NCBI GenBank assembly: GCA_030068145.1
Contig: JAPJBO010000345.1
Span: 62,001-126,000, forward strand
Length of the DNA: 64,000 bases
From: Diplonema papillatum
Lineage: Eukaryota; Euglenozoa; Diplonemea; Diplonemida; Diplonemidae
Reading direction: 5' to 3'
In this document: positions 19,273-30,386 of the stretch, piece by piece
Position numbering within the stretch: position 1 is the first letter of the stretch
How the letters are laid out: each line of letters opens with the position of its first letter
Notes under the pieces: generated by a model
The model's database searches: none
What the model was told of the DNA's origin: nothing
The model's input: only the letters and a program-made list of their open reading frames with translations
Translations under genes and position numbers: made by a program

Positions 19273-19974
19273 GCACGTGCTTCCTTCGAACGCGTCGCGG
19301 CACAGCACCGCGAACCGCGCGGCCTTCTCCGAGCCTGCCAGCTGATCGGCGGCGTCGGCTGCCGCACCTACCGCATCGACGGCTGCGTCTGCGTTAGGGG
19401 CGACAACAACGCCCTCCTCCTTCCCTTCGATGTCGCCGCTTCCCAAGACTGGCACGTTCCAGTCCTCGGGGCTGACGTCGAAGACGGGGCGGCGCCTGGC
19501 GACCTCCACCCACGTCCCCTCCTGTCGCTGCTGCTGGCGCTGGGGCATCGGTTGTTCCCCTTGCAGCGGCTGCGGTTGTTGTTGTTGCTGTTGCTGTTGC
19601 TGCTGCGGCTGTTGTTGTTGTTGTTGTTGTTGTTGTTGCGGCTGTTGTTGCCGTTGTCGCTGTCGTCGCTGCTGTTGCGGCTGTGGTTGTTGCTGTTGCT
19701 GTTGCTGTTGCTGTTGTGGTCGCTGCTGATGCTGTTTCTGCGGCTGACGCTGCTGCTGCGCTTGCTGTTGTGGTTGCTGCTGCTGTTGCTGGTGTTGCTG
19801 TTCTTGCTGTTGTTGCTGTCGTTGTTGCGCCGGCTCCCCGCTGTTCGCCTCGATCTGACGCCGGAGCAGCGTCGTGGCGACGTCGAGGATGCCGAAAACG
19901 GCATCCAGCTGGTCGCGGTTGGCGCGTTCCGCCATCCCGCGCGCTTCCTGGATCAGGGCGTTAATCCTGTCCAT
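19270..19974 (-). CDS. LINE-B ORF0: poly-glutamine protein
   Basis: The frame has 234 residues from the ATG at 19974. A short amphipathic N-terminus (MDRINALIQEARGMAERANR) is followed by about 100 residues that are almost all Gln with scattered Arg, Pro and His. An acidic C-terminal part (VFDVSPEDWNVPVLGSGDIE) then leads to an Ala/Asp helix. No domain was recognised. The frame is open further upstream into the minisatellite, but the first ATG that leaves the repeat is 19974. A Q-rich tract may mediate self-association, as coiled coils do in other LINE ORF1 proteins; this is inference. The stop overlaps the ORF1 start. Confidence 0.7.
   Translation of the reverse strand: MDRINALIQEARGMAERANRDQLDAVFGILDVATTLLRRQIEANSGEPAQQRQQQQQEQQHQQQQQQPQQQAQQQRQPQKQHQQRPQQQQQQQQQQPQPQQQRRQRQRQQQPQQQQQQQQQQPQQQQQQQQQQPQPLQGEQPMPQRQQQRQEGTWVEVARRRPVFDVSPEDWNVPVLGSGDIEGKEEGVVVAPNADAAVDAVGAAADAADQLAGSEKAARFAVLCRDAFEGSTC
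19565..19825. repeat. (TTG/CTG)n tract encoding poly-Gln
   Basis: Imperfect TTG, CTG and GTTG triplets extend over about 260 bp and encode the Gln run of ORF0 on the minus strand. Confidence 0.9.
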
Positions 19975-20065
19975 TTTGACGGAGCTACGGGTAGCCCGCG
20001 TTCTTTTCGCGGATGGGTACCGCTGTTGTGTTATGGTGGGTGTTTGTCCTGGATGAATTCCGGGC

Positions 20066-20645
20066 GCACCAGCAGCCACCAGGAGCAACCGGTAGCGACG
20101 AGTAGCCACCGGCAGCAGACACGGGCACCAACCGGTCGCCACCAGTAGCCACCCGTAGCCACCAGCAGCCACCAGTAACTACCAGCAGCTACCAGCAGCT
20201 ACCAGTAGCCACCGGTAGCCACACGCAGCACCGGTAGCCACTAGCAGCCACCGGTAGCCACACGCAGCACCGGTAGCCACTAGCAGCCACCGGTAGCCAC
20301 CATTAGTCACCAGCAGCCACGAGTAGCTACCAGCAGCCACGAGTAGCTACCAGCAGCCACGAGTAGCTACCAGCAGCCACCGGCAGCCACCGGCAGCCAC
20401 CAGCAGTAGCCACCAGCAGCCACTAACAGCCACCAGTAGTCACCAGCAGCCACGAGTAGCCACGAGTAGCTACCAGTAGCCATCGGTACCCACACGCAGC
20501 CACCGGTAGCCACCAGTAGCCACCGGCAGTAGCTGCTAGTAGCCACCAGTAGGCACCAGCAGCCACGAATAGCCACGAGTAGCTACCAGTAGCCACCAGC
20601 AGCCACTAGCAGCCACCAGTAGTCACCAGCAGCCGCGAGTAGCTA
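20066..20645. repeat. AGCCACCAGT/AGCCACCGGT minisatellite
   Basis: A long degenerate array of units around 10-11 bp (TAGCCACCAGC, AGCCACGAGTAGCTACC) runs without interruption. It is the right-hand part of the array that holds LINE-B; the left part is at 12300-12422. Confidence 0.95.
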
Positions 20646-22138
20646 CAGGATACCGGAAAACGAAGGACACCGGAAAACACTTGCAACATCTCGTACTGGA
20701 ATGAAAACTGGATCTTCATAATGTGTCGACCACTTTTAGGTACGTTCATGGTATGGAGGTGGTGTAATTTTGGTACCATTTTCTATGTTAGCTTGGTTGT
20801 GCCGGTGTGCCGAAAATCGTGCCGGCACAGGTGCCCGGCACGTTTTATTCGGCACAATCGGCACAATCGGCACAGGGCCCACACTGGAATCTGTCACTTG
20901 ACAGTGTCTCTCATCCCCTTTCCGCAACAACCTTCTGTCCCAATGGTCTTTTTCCATCAGAAGGGCTGAGGGGAAGGGGGAGCGCGCAGCCGGCGGCAAG
21001 CTGCCACCCCCTTGCGCCTGCCCCGTGGATTTCCAATCCATAAAGACAGCGAAGAACCCAGCAGAGGCAACACGATGACCGCTGTGCTATCTAGACTCGA
21101 CCCGCCGACCGGCAGACACCGCATGTCCGGTGCAGCGACCAGCAGGAGGCCACGCCAGCTTACAGGGCTACGCCACCGGACGAGCCGGCCGTCACAGCAC
21201 AGCGGTATTCGGTATAACACGTGCTGACGCAGACCAGGCGCGCCGGCGCAGGGCCCGTCCACCACCCTGAGCCACCGGGCTGGCAACCTAGATATCTGTT
21301 CTTGGCGAAAGGTCTCAGACCTGTACAGTACAGTTTCGAGTCCTTCGAGCAAGGCCTTCGAGCTACCCAGTCCCCCGAGCGGTAATGCCACAGTTTGAAG
21401 CTTAATAGTCCGGTCAAATGCGTCCAGCCGAGTGATTAGAGCCCGGATGAAAAAAGTGCGGCACTCGGCTTATCTTCTCCGAGATCGGCGAGCTAAGCAC
21501 AGGCCCACATGGTGTTTGCATAGTACACTGCGGGTGGATAACACTGACCTCATTCTCTTCCGGCTCGTTATCATGCCCCGGTCGAGGCCGGGTGTCCAAG
21601 AGTGCATGTTAGTTGCTTCTTCGGCGGCGCGTGCAAAATACGCTTTTGTTTGGTGTTGCGGAAAGGGAGAATAAAACTTCGTTTGTTGCTGTTGTGAGAG
21701 GTAAGCATAGGTTGCGTTTTCAATCAAGGGCCAGAGTTCTACATGCTGTGGTCAGAATTCAGCGGCTCCAAAGCCTGGATGGTGACTGCAGTACACGTGA
21801 GAACTGTGCGACTGCAGGATGTCAAGAGAAGCAATGAGATCAGCAACATCCACGCGGTTCCTTCTAGTTTGAAAGGTACACCTGAGAACGGGCTTGGCAG
21901 AACAGTTCGTCATAAAGGGACAAATGAGTTCTACTACAGGTTCCCCCACTACACAGTTTCCGCTTCCTCGTCGGAAGGCTTCTTAGGCTGAATGTCCCAG
22001 CACTTTGCGTGGGTTCCTGGTGTCATTTCCGGGCCTGGGTCCGGCTTTTCCTTAAAACGACAGATCGCCTACTATTTCGCTTCTGTGCGCGACGTCTGAC
22101 AGCGGGCAGTTCTATGTAACACGTCAAGTCAGAGAACC
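20646..22138. other. No gene; short inverted repeats only
   Basis: Frames are short and lack domains. The stretch holds an imperfect hairpin at 20806-20862 (GTGCCGAAAATCGTGCCGG against CCGGCACGTTTTATTCGGCA) followed by three CGGCACAAT-type units. It also holds a 95-bp repeat at 21290-21386. Confidence 0.55.
21290..21386 (-). repeat. Dispersed repeat R2, copy 1 (inverted)
   Basis: The minus strand reads ACCGCTCGGGGGACTGGGTA and ACAGGTCTGAGACCTTTCGCC. It matches 25062-25146 on the plus strand with a few changes. Confidence 0.8.
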
Positions 22139-22681
22139 TTATCCCGCTGTCGTTGGTGTTGCTTGAGTGGGTATGTCAGGGATATCATCATCCTCGTCAA
22201 AAGCTGTGCGAAGGTGATACTTATCGTATGCATCTGCTTGCAGATGATTGCTGCGGGAGCCGTGGGTGTCATTGAAGAGCGCATCGGCGTCCTGCTGTGG
22301 CGCAAACAGGAAAGCGAGAGTATCGTGTTCCGACTCTTGTGGACCATCACTGTTGGCCAGAGAAGCAAGAAGCAGATCCACGGAGTGAGTCTCTACTGCC
22401 GCAGGCGTGTTCACCAGGTGCTCTGAGTGCCTTTCTAGAACTTGCGTCGCGTCTGCGAAAGCGGTTCTGCACGCTTTCACTGTGTTTGATATGTTTTTCT
22501 TGTTGATTTGCATGTTTTGACTGACCCGATCTAGCCGTTGTCTGGCTTCTTCTATGCGTTGTCTGTGAGTTTGCACCAGCTGTCTGAGCTCAGCAGCTTC
22601 CTGGGCACTCTGCGTTTCGCCTTCGTTCTCGGCTGCCTGTTGTGGGTTGGCATTGGGTCGACGAACAAGAGAGCCGTGCAA
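22139..22681 (-). CDS. Coiled-coil protein exon, partial
   Basis: This is an open frame of 180 codons with no ATG before residue 57 and an in-frame TAG just upstream. A possible splice acceptor (CTTAGACAG) precedes the frame at about 22682, so this may be a terminal exon. Residues 25-90 form a convincing coiled coil (EAAELRQLVQTHRQRIEEAR). The C-terminal third is acidic (EDDDIPDIP). No upstream exon was found; the next region upstream is repeat R1. It may be the remains of a gene cut by insertions, or a real last exon. Confidence 0.45.
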   Translation of the reverse strand: MHGSLVRRPNANPQQAAENEGETQSAQEAAELRQLVQTHRQRIEEARQRLDRVSQNMQINKKNISNTVKACRTAFADATQVLERHSEHLVNTPAAVETHSVDLLLASLANSDGPQESEHDTLAFLFAPQQDADALFNDTHGSRSNHLQADAYDKYHLRTAFDEDDDIPDIPTQATPTTAG

Positions 22682-22837
22682 CTGTCTAAGCTACATTTCC
22701 CCGCCGGCCTGCGACAGAGGGATCCTTGAACTCAATAGCTTGACAATTCCCTTCATGATTGTACGCACCAGTTTGACTCTGGATCATTGTGCGGTGATAT
22801 CTGTGCTCTATGGAGATAGTTGCAAAGAATTTCTTCG

Positions 22838-23092
22838 GGTTTTATTTCCCTTCACTGGGATGGCTGCCGTGACGAACCTAGCTTCTTCGTATCACATGCG
22901 GAGAGAGAGAGAGAGTGGAGAGAAACGACAGTGAGGGTTTGGAGGAGGACGCGGCGTGCGTCGGGGCCCGTGAGGAAACACCGGCCACCTTGCTAGATAA
23001 AGCCTGCCTTGGAAGAGGCACCTTATTACTCGCGGGGGTAGGCACCCCTGCGGAGGCCCTCTTCCGTGTGCCTCCACGCGGAAGGAACACTT
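22838..23092. repeat. Dispersed repeat R1, copy 2
   Basis: It matches 5937-6195, including GGTTTGGAGGAGGACG and CACCGGCCACCTTGCTAG. A GA-rich stretch in the middle differs in length. Confidence 0.8.
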
Positions 23093-23531
23093 GGTCAGCG
23101 GACCGGAGCTACCGGAGAGGGTGTATGTGCGTTGTGTGGTAACCTGATACGTGTGTGTGTGCGACGATGTGGGTTTGTGTGGCAGCCTGATACGTGTGCG
23201 CTGGCTGTTACACGAGCTTGATGCTCCGCATGGATGCTTGGTGCCGTGTGCCGTGGGCACCGCCCGCTGCACACGGGGATTCGTTTGCGACAATAAAACC
23301 TCGGAGGGAAAAAGACTGCGTGTTTATCCCACTCAAGTAAAAAATCATTCGCACCTGGTTCCCGGCTGCTGGTGCAAATGAAAACGATTGCGTAAATAAA
23401 GGATCACACGTCAGAAAGAAGGCCGCAACATGGTTGCAATGCAGGCAGGCCTCCTACTGGCAGCTGCGGAAGGGACACTGCTGGGATTCCGTGTAGGTCG
23501 AGAACGTTCATCGACATCTGCATGTTCATAG

Positions 23532-23898
<367 letters not shown>

Positions 23899-23928
23899 CG
23901 CGGACTCGTTTTAACGTGGCGCCCCCTA

Positions 23929-23929
<1 letters not shown>

Positions 23930-24011
<82 letters not shown>
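23930..24011. repeat. (TG)n microsatellite, second run
   Basis: A pure TG run of about 80 bp, separated from the first by 31 bp of unique sequence. Confidence 0.99.
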
Positions 24012-24013
<2 letters not shown>

Positions 24014-25061
24014 GGAATCCCTTCTGTTTCTTCGCTATTCCTAGGAAGTCGATAGAACGCATGTGGCTCCGTTCTTGGCTGTTCCGCTATCTCCGAGCTG
24101 TTTTTGCAGCAGAGCAAAAGGAGAGGCATCCGTCGAAGTGACGGGAAAAAGGTGGGGAACAGATGAATGGGGAAGAACATACAGGTAAAAAAGAGGGCCG
24201 TCAGAGACGGAACGAAGGGATTCGAAGGGGGAGTACAAAAAGGGGGCAAACGGTGGGGCCACCCCTCCAACCTCGCTTTTGGCGAGTGGATAATATGAGG
24301 AGTTCGCTCAGAAACGTAAGGATTCCAACTTGACGCGCCGAAGGCGCTCAAGCAAGCTTGCTAGGTGTGTGTGTGTGAAATGCGAACTGACTGTCGAACT
24401 TGTCATAGCGCATAATCGAGTCGGCCCCATGAGAGGCACAAAACACACCTACGAGCTACTCGGACACGTGTACTGGGAAGGGAATTGAGGCGTGTGGGGG
24501 TAAGGTAGCATACTGGTCGAACATGGACATTGGTAGGCCGGACAGCAGGTACGGGCTCGCGATATTCGCATCCATTGTGAGCAAACCCTTCTTTCTGTTC
24601 CCTCTACCCCCCCAACAGTGTTCCTAAAGAAAGACAACTTGTCCCGGGACCACTTCATATTATCGTTCTTCATCATGAAACCCCAGGGCTTTCGTTGTAC
24701 CTGAGTTTCGCCAGGTTGCGAGACTCTACAGTCCACTACCCAGCATTTTCAGTCGCGCTACGGATTCCCCCCCGTTGATGAGACGATGGGTTGGTCCCGT
24801 GGTCTTCCGTCATGTCGCGCCTTGTTCGCTTATGGGGCGGTGCCACTCACCTGTTGTGACCCAGCAGGGACGACGCCAGATCACCATGCTGCCTCAGAAG
24901 AGCCTAATTTCAGCCTCTGCCTTAACTTTGACACACCGTGACCCACATGGTGTTCACGTGGTGTGGTTTCGGGCACGTAGCATTTGTTCATGTAGCATTT
25001 GCAATAGTCGTCGAGTACGGTCCATGCGCTGTACGTACGAGACTACCCTGCACGACGCCTA

Positions 25062-25146
25062 ACCGCTCGGGGGACTGGGTGGCTCGAACGCCTTGCTCCA
25101 AAGACTGGAAGTTGTACGGTACAGGTCTGAGACCTTTTGCCTGAAC
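25062..25146 (+). repeat. Dispersed repeat R2, copy 2
   Basis: ACCGCTCGGGGGACTGGGT is followed by TACAGGTCTGAGACC. This is the inverted partner of 21290-21386. Confidence 0.8.
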
Positions 25147-25943
25147 CATCGCTATGATCAGAATTGTTCTATCCGACGAAGATCGAGCCATTTGTAGGCT
25201 TGCATCGTTCTGGATATTTCCTCTTCCTTCGCGTACTCGTTGCCCAGAAAGAGCGACACTTCCAAAGGCTGAAAGCCAAACGAAAGAAAGGATCTCATCA
25301 CGTTTCAGAGTCGAAGTTCACAACTCCGAGATTATAGAGCCGCCGCACGATCATACCAAACAAGATCAGCAGGGAGTGCGTGGAGGTGCGCATGATTGCG
25401 TCGAGTCTGTTTTCTGCCACTATTATCATGAGTTTGTGTAGCGGCTTCCATTGGTATTGAAAGTCAAGGTCAGGACTTTCTGTAAGTCGAACAGAAACGA
25501 TTGCAAACGATGTTTCCTTTCGCCCGCCCGTGAGGCATGTTTGCATATAGGTCGAACTTTGAGTGTGTAAGCCCCTCCGAAGAAATGTCCATCACAATGA
25601 GGCGTATTTGCAACGCAAACACAGACAAACTCCCTGGAAGGCCTGGGAGTGAGCAGAAGAACAAGAAAAAGGGTGCTGTAAACTTGCAAACAGGAAGGAG
25701 TGGGGGTCAAGATTGAGGTGCACTTTCCTGTAACAGGAAAACATGTACGGGTGCCTTCAAGGCAACGATGAAAACGGGGGACAGTCACAGTTTTTGGAGT
25801 TGTGGACAGCTGCGGGGCCCTCTTCGGCACTGGGCGATGTTTCCTTTGTGAGGCATGTTTGCATATAGGTCGAACTTTGAGTGTGTGAGCCCACATCCGA
25901 AGAAAGGTCCATCACTGAGGCATGTTTGCAGCGCAAAACAGGC

Positions 25944-26005
25944 TGTAAATGTGTTGCAGTAGTATGATGGTCAGGCCTTCGACTACCCTGAGCAACGTAC
26001 TATAC
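25944..26005 (-). mobile_element. LINE-B 3' tail fragment 1
   Basis: About 60 bp match the last part of LINE-B (GTTGCTCAGGGTAGTCG, then GGCCTGACCATCATACTA). It is a heavily 5'-truncated insertion that was later amplified with its host repeat. Confidence 0.75.
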
Positions 26006-26704
26006 AAACAGGCAAACTCCCTGGAAGCTGGGAGTGAGCAGAAGGGCAAAAAAAAGGGTGCTGTAAAATTGCAAACAGGAAGGAGTGAGGGTCAAGATTG
26101 AGGTGCACTTTAATTGGGAGACGTGTACGGGTGCCTTCAAGGCAACGGGAAAAGGGGGGCAGTCACAGTTTTTGGAGCTGTGGACAAAGACTTCGGGACT
26201 GCGTTGCGATGTTTCCTTTCGCCCGCCCTGCGAAACATGTTTGCGAATAAGTCGAACTTTGAGTGTGTGAGCCCCTCCGAAGAAATGTGAAACCGGGTTT
26301 TTGCCGAGAGGCTTTCGTGTTATTATGCAAATGGTTTGAGCTGAAGTGTCCATCACACTGAGGCGTGTTTGCAACGCAAACACAGACAAACTCCCTGGAA
26401 GACCTGGGAGTGAGCAGAAGGACAAGAAAAAGGGTGCTGTAAACTTGCAAACAGGAAGGAGTGGGGGTCAAGATTGAGGTGCACTTTCCTGTAACAGGAA
26501 AACATGTACGGGTGCCTTCAAGGCAACGATGAAAACGGGGGACAGTCACAGTTTTTGGAGTTGTGGACAGCTGCGGGGCCCTCTTCGGCACTGGGCGATG
26601 TTTCCTTTGTGAGGCATGTTTGCATATAGGTCGAACTTTGAGTGTGTGAGCCCACATCCGAAGAAAGGTCCATCACTGAGGCATGTTTGCAGCGCAAAAC
26701 AGGC

Positions 26705-26766
26705 TGTAAATGTGTTGCAGTAGTATGATGGTCAGGCCTTCGACTACCCTGAGCAACGTACTATAC
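26705..26766 (-). mobile_element. LINE-B 3' tail fragment 2
   Basis: It is identical to the fragment 761 bp upstream, as expected if it was copied with the tandem repeat rather than inserted again. Confidence 0.75.
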
Positions 26767-27197
26767 AAACAGGCAAACTCCCTGGAAGCTGGGAGTGAGC
26801 AGAAGGGCAAAAAAAAGGGTGCTGTAAAATTGCAAACAGGAAGGAGTGAGGGTCAAGATTGAGGTGCACTTTAATTGGGAGACGTGTACGGGTGCCTTCA
26901 AGGCAACGGGAAAAGGGGGGCAGTCACAGTTTTTGGAGCTGTGGACAAAGACTTCGGGACTGCGTTGCGATGTTTCCTTTCGCCCGCCCTGCGAAACATG
27001 TTTGCGAATAAGTCGAACTTTGAGTGTGTGAGCCCCTCCGAAGAAATGTGAAACCGGGTTTTTGCCGAGAGGCTTTCGTGTTGTTATGCAAATGGTTTGA
27101 GCTGAAACGTCCATCACACTGAGGCGTGTTTGCAACGCAAACACAGACAAACTCCCTGGAAGACCTGGGAGTGAGCAGAAGGACAAGAAAAAGGGGG

Positions 27198-28320
27198 CGA
27201 TACACCCGCCCTTCGGGAGTACAATAACCCGCATCTTAGGACACACCCTTTTCGGGTGTGTTGCAGCACACCCTCTTCATCTTCAGCTTCTGAGGCCAGA
27301 TGAACTGCACTATGCTACTCCATCATTGTTCGAGGGACGGTCAAGGTTTTCGCGCAACCAAAGCTTGGAAATGGCACCTGCAAAACAACTCCAATAACCT
27401 TCTCCTTGCGCCCGTTCTTGCTTCCGCATGATGCAATGCGTAGAAACCGCGGTAGAGATAGCTTGTGTGTCTGCAAACGTCTCGGGGCAAGGGTGGCAAG
27501 CAAGGGAGTAAGCTACGGGGAACCACCTTGGGGTTGGGGAGGGAAACCTTTGTTTGGTGTTTAGGCAGAATCTTGCCTCTCGTGTATGTTTGATGCTACC
27601 ATCAAGTCTTCTTCGCGGAGGGGGGTCCCCCAAATTCTGGGGGACGACAAGGGAAGTTGGAGCTGTTGCAGCGAAGGCAAGGTTGCTCATGCTGAAGGAA
27701 AGGAGGACAAAGTGGTTGACGCAGCTCGCGAAAAGAGCAAGGTGCTCGTTGAAGTTCCAGCTTCGAGCAGAGGAACCGGCCAGTCTGTTATATGTAGTAG
27801 GTCAACAGTGTAATTGGAGCTTCGTCGTCGAAACGGAGTGAAGAATTGTGGCGACCCATGCAAACAAAGCAATTGTCAAACTCTTCGCTTGCCAGCGACT
27901 GGCACTGTGGCATCTGCGCGTGGGACGACGTGCAACTGTGCGTAATCGAGATCATAAAAGTCCTCGTTTTCCCCCGTTTTTAACCCGTTTTCACATTTCT
28001 TATTTGCTTCCGAGCGCCTCTTCATCAACACATCCGGTGCATCCGCTTCTTCCATTCTGTTCTACGGCACCTGCCTGGATCCCTACAACTGGCCTCTCAA
28101 GCGCGCGGGAAGATCTAACGAGCCCGGACCCCATTTCAAATAAAGTATTTGACACGTATCAGATGCTTCTGCCGAGCAGCCGCTCGGGAACAACTGCGTT
28201 CTTGAGTAAACGTTTCCTATGTTGGTCGCAGGGTGGCCTTCGGGCCTGCTCTCATCATGCGTCAGAACACTGGTGCGAAAAGACTTGTTGAAGCGGGGCG
28301 CGGCTTGAGTTGCAAAGGTA
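27198..28320. other. No confident gene
   Basis: A 126-residue frame at 27310-27690 (minus) and overlapping frames on the other strand have no domains or clear codon bias. Nothing else was recognised. Confidence 0.5.
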
Positions 28321-28630
28321 GGGGGGGGGGGGGGGGGGGGGGGGGGTCAAAGGTCTTTTTTGCGTCAAAATGGTGACATTTTCAGCCTGTAGACTTAACG
28401 GCAGTTTAAGGCTAAAAAAACATGCAACCCGCCTCAGAAATGCCCGGAAACGTGTTTTTGGGGAAGTTTCATGGAAAATGGCCCAGGGGGGGGGGGGGGG
28501 GGCAGCGCTCTTGTTAAGGATCAGCCACTTTGGCCGGATGGCCGGATAAACCAGACCCCCCCCCCTCCCCCCCCCCCCCCCCCCCCCCCCCTCTACAGTG
28601 CAGTTGCCTTGGAGGCTGGGTGGTCAAATT

Positions 28631-28767
28631 CTCTAAGGTGAAATGGTCAAAATTCCCTGCCAAAAGTGGGCCCACAAAATTTTTCCAAAGTGTGGTATTT
28701 GGGGTATTTGGGGCAAAAAAAAATTTTTTTTTTCTGACCGCCCACCGTGGTGACCACCTTAGAGTGT
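28631..28767. repeat. CTAAGGTG...CACCTTAG unit, copy 1
   Basis: TTCTCTAAGGTGAAATGG at the left is mirrored by GACCACCTTAGAG at the right. Between them lies an A-run/T-run palindrome (CAAAAAAAAATTTTTTTTT). Confidence 0.75.
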
Positions 28768-28902
28768 GACAGGTAGCGTCTCCCCCCTCCACAGTGAAAA
28801 TAGCCTGAGGGGGGGGGGGGGGGGGGGGGCAGTGCTGATACTAAGCCTGAGACCCAAAACGAAGTTGCTAACCCTGGGTGGGGGTGGGTACCCCCCCCCC
28901 CT

Positions 28903-28937
<35 letters not shown>

Positions 28938-28980
28938 TGGTGCAACCCACTGTGGACCTACTGTGGGACCCACCTTAGCT

Positions 28981-29111
28981 AAATTCTCTAAGGTGAAATG
29001 GTGGAAAAAGTGGGTCAAAAATTTTTTTTTTCGAGTGCTTTTTTGGGAGGATTTGGGCCAAAAAAAAATTTTTTTTTCTTGGTCGGTGCTGAGGAAACCA
29101 CCTTAGAGCGG
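28981..29111. repeat. CTAAGGTG...CACCTTAG unit, copy 2
   Basis: Same design as 28631-28767: TTCTCTAAGGTGAAATGG, a long A/T palindrome, then ACCACCTTAGAGCGG. The interior has diverged. Confidence 0.75.
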
Positions 29112-29141
29112 TCACCACCCTGCTGCACACAGGCCCTGCAA

Positions 29142-29178
<37 letters not shown>

Positions 29179-29328
29179 GTTTAGGGGGGGGGGGGTACCC
29201 ACCCACCCCTCGTTGCCGTCCGGCTGACAACGATGCCGAGTTTAGGGGCCTTAGCATCAGCACTGGGGGGGGGTCAGGGCTGGATGGATGGATGGTTCTT
29301 AACAAGATGCCTGGGGGGGGGGGGGGGA

Positions 29329-30357
29329 TTGCAAGAACGTGCTTGGAATGGGTATGTGCTCAACACCGCACTGGTCCCGTCTGCGCCGTGTTTCGGTCCT
29401 TTAAGCCACGGACACATAAGGCGGACCATCATCAGCGTGGAACCTGAGTGTCTGCAGACAGGACTGCGGTGTGAGTCTGGTTTGTCAGGCGGCTGTTCGT
29501 AGCTCGTCACAGCCAGGACCACCCGTGCTACTAGAGCACAGGCGAATCCGTCACGGGGAGAAGGCCCCTACAACCGTGTCTGAGCAATCAGTTAAAAAAA
29601 CTCAGGGCACTCGCCCTGATTGTGACTGCGACTCGCTAGGCAGCACTGACTTGTCTTCTTTTTACGGTGGCAATCTGCGAAGTAAACTCCGCAGAGGGGG
29701 GGGGTTGCAAGAACGTGCTTGGAATGGGTATGTGCTCAACACCGCACTGGTCCCGTCTGCGCCGTGTTTCGGTCCTTTAAGCCACGGACACATAAGGCGG
29801 ACCATCATCAGCGCGGAACCTGAGTGTCTGCAGACAGGACTGCGGTGTGAGTCTGGTTTGTCAGGCGGCTGTTCGTAGCTCGTCACAGCCAGGACCACCC
29901 GTGCTACTAGAGCACAGGCGAATCCGTCACGGGGAGAAGGCCCCTACAACCGTGTCTGAGCAATCAGTTAAAAAACTCAGGGCACTCGCCCTGATGGTGA
30001 CTGCGACTCGCTAGGCAGCACTGACTTGTCTTCTTTTTACGGTGGCAATCTGCGAAGTAAACTCCGCAGAGCACAGTGGACATGGGGTTGCCGTGTGCAG
30101 CACCAATGGTTGAAGTACCAAAAGGAAAAGAGTGCGAGGAAGTCATCCTGCGTGCTGAGGGCAGCAAGTCGCGTTACGCGAAGTACCCTACTGGAATGGG
30201 GGGATTGCAAGAACGTGCTTGGAATGGGTATGTGCTCAACACCGCACTGGTCCCGTCTGCGCCGTGTTTCGGTCCTTTAAGCCACGGACACATAAGGCGG
30301 ACCATCATCAGCGCGGAACCTGAGTGTCTGCAGACAGGACTGCGGTGTGAGTCTGGT
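29329..30357. repeat. 376-bp direct repeats, two full copies and one partial
   Basis: Copies begin at 29329, 29705 and 30205 (TTGCAAGAACGTGCTTGG). The first two are nearly identical over 370 bp, and the third stops after about 150 bp. About 120 bp of unrelated sequence separates the second and third. Confidence 0.95.
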
Positions 30358-30386
30358 GGGGGGGGGTGTATTAGTTGATGGTTTTA

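Larger units (their letters stand above)
12424..20065 (-). mobile_element. LINE-B, full-length-looking non-LTR retrotransposon with three ORFs
   Basis: This is a 7.6-kb element on the minus strand. ORF0 (poly-Q) overlaps ORF1 (Cys finger) at TGATG. ORF1 is followed in the same frame, after one TGA, by ORF2 (endonuclease plus reverse transcriptase). The 3' end is fixed by two short tail fragments at 25944-26005 and 26705-26766 that stop at the same ATTTACA. Both flanks are the same minisatellite, so the array was the target. All three frames are open over their full length, which suggests a recent insertion. Coding parts are GC-rich (well above the flanks). Confidence 0.9.
25505..27197. repeat. 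761-bp higher-order tandem repeat
   Basis: Sequence from about 25626 recurs at 26387 and 27148 with very few changes, a period of 761 bp. Each period is built from two diverged half units of about 370-390 bp that share ACAGGAAGGAGTG, CAAGATTGAGGTGCAC and GTACGGGTGCCTTCAAGGCA. The third copy stops at about 27197. Each full period carries a LINE-B tail fragment. Confidence 0.95.
28321..29337. repeat. Cluster of poly-G and poly-C tracts
   Basis: G runs lie at 28321-28346, about 28485-28502, 28809-28829, 29138-29177 and 29316-29327, and C runs at about 28554-28592 and 28889-28934. The tracts are up to about 40 bases. Between them lie two diverged copies of a hairpin-forming unit. Confidence 0.95.

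Noticed and set aside
12300-20645. Similar sequence on both flanks of LINE-B read as long terminal repeats
   Set aside because: The flanks are parts of one degenerate minisatellite, and the element encodes an AP-type endonuclease and a LINE-type reverse transcriptase, with no integrase or protease.
27310-27690. 126-residue minus-strand frame as a gene
   Set aside because: No domain, no clear start context, and competing frames on both strands.
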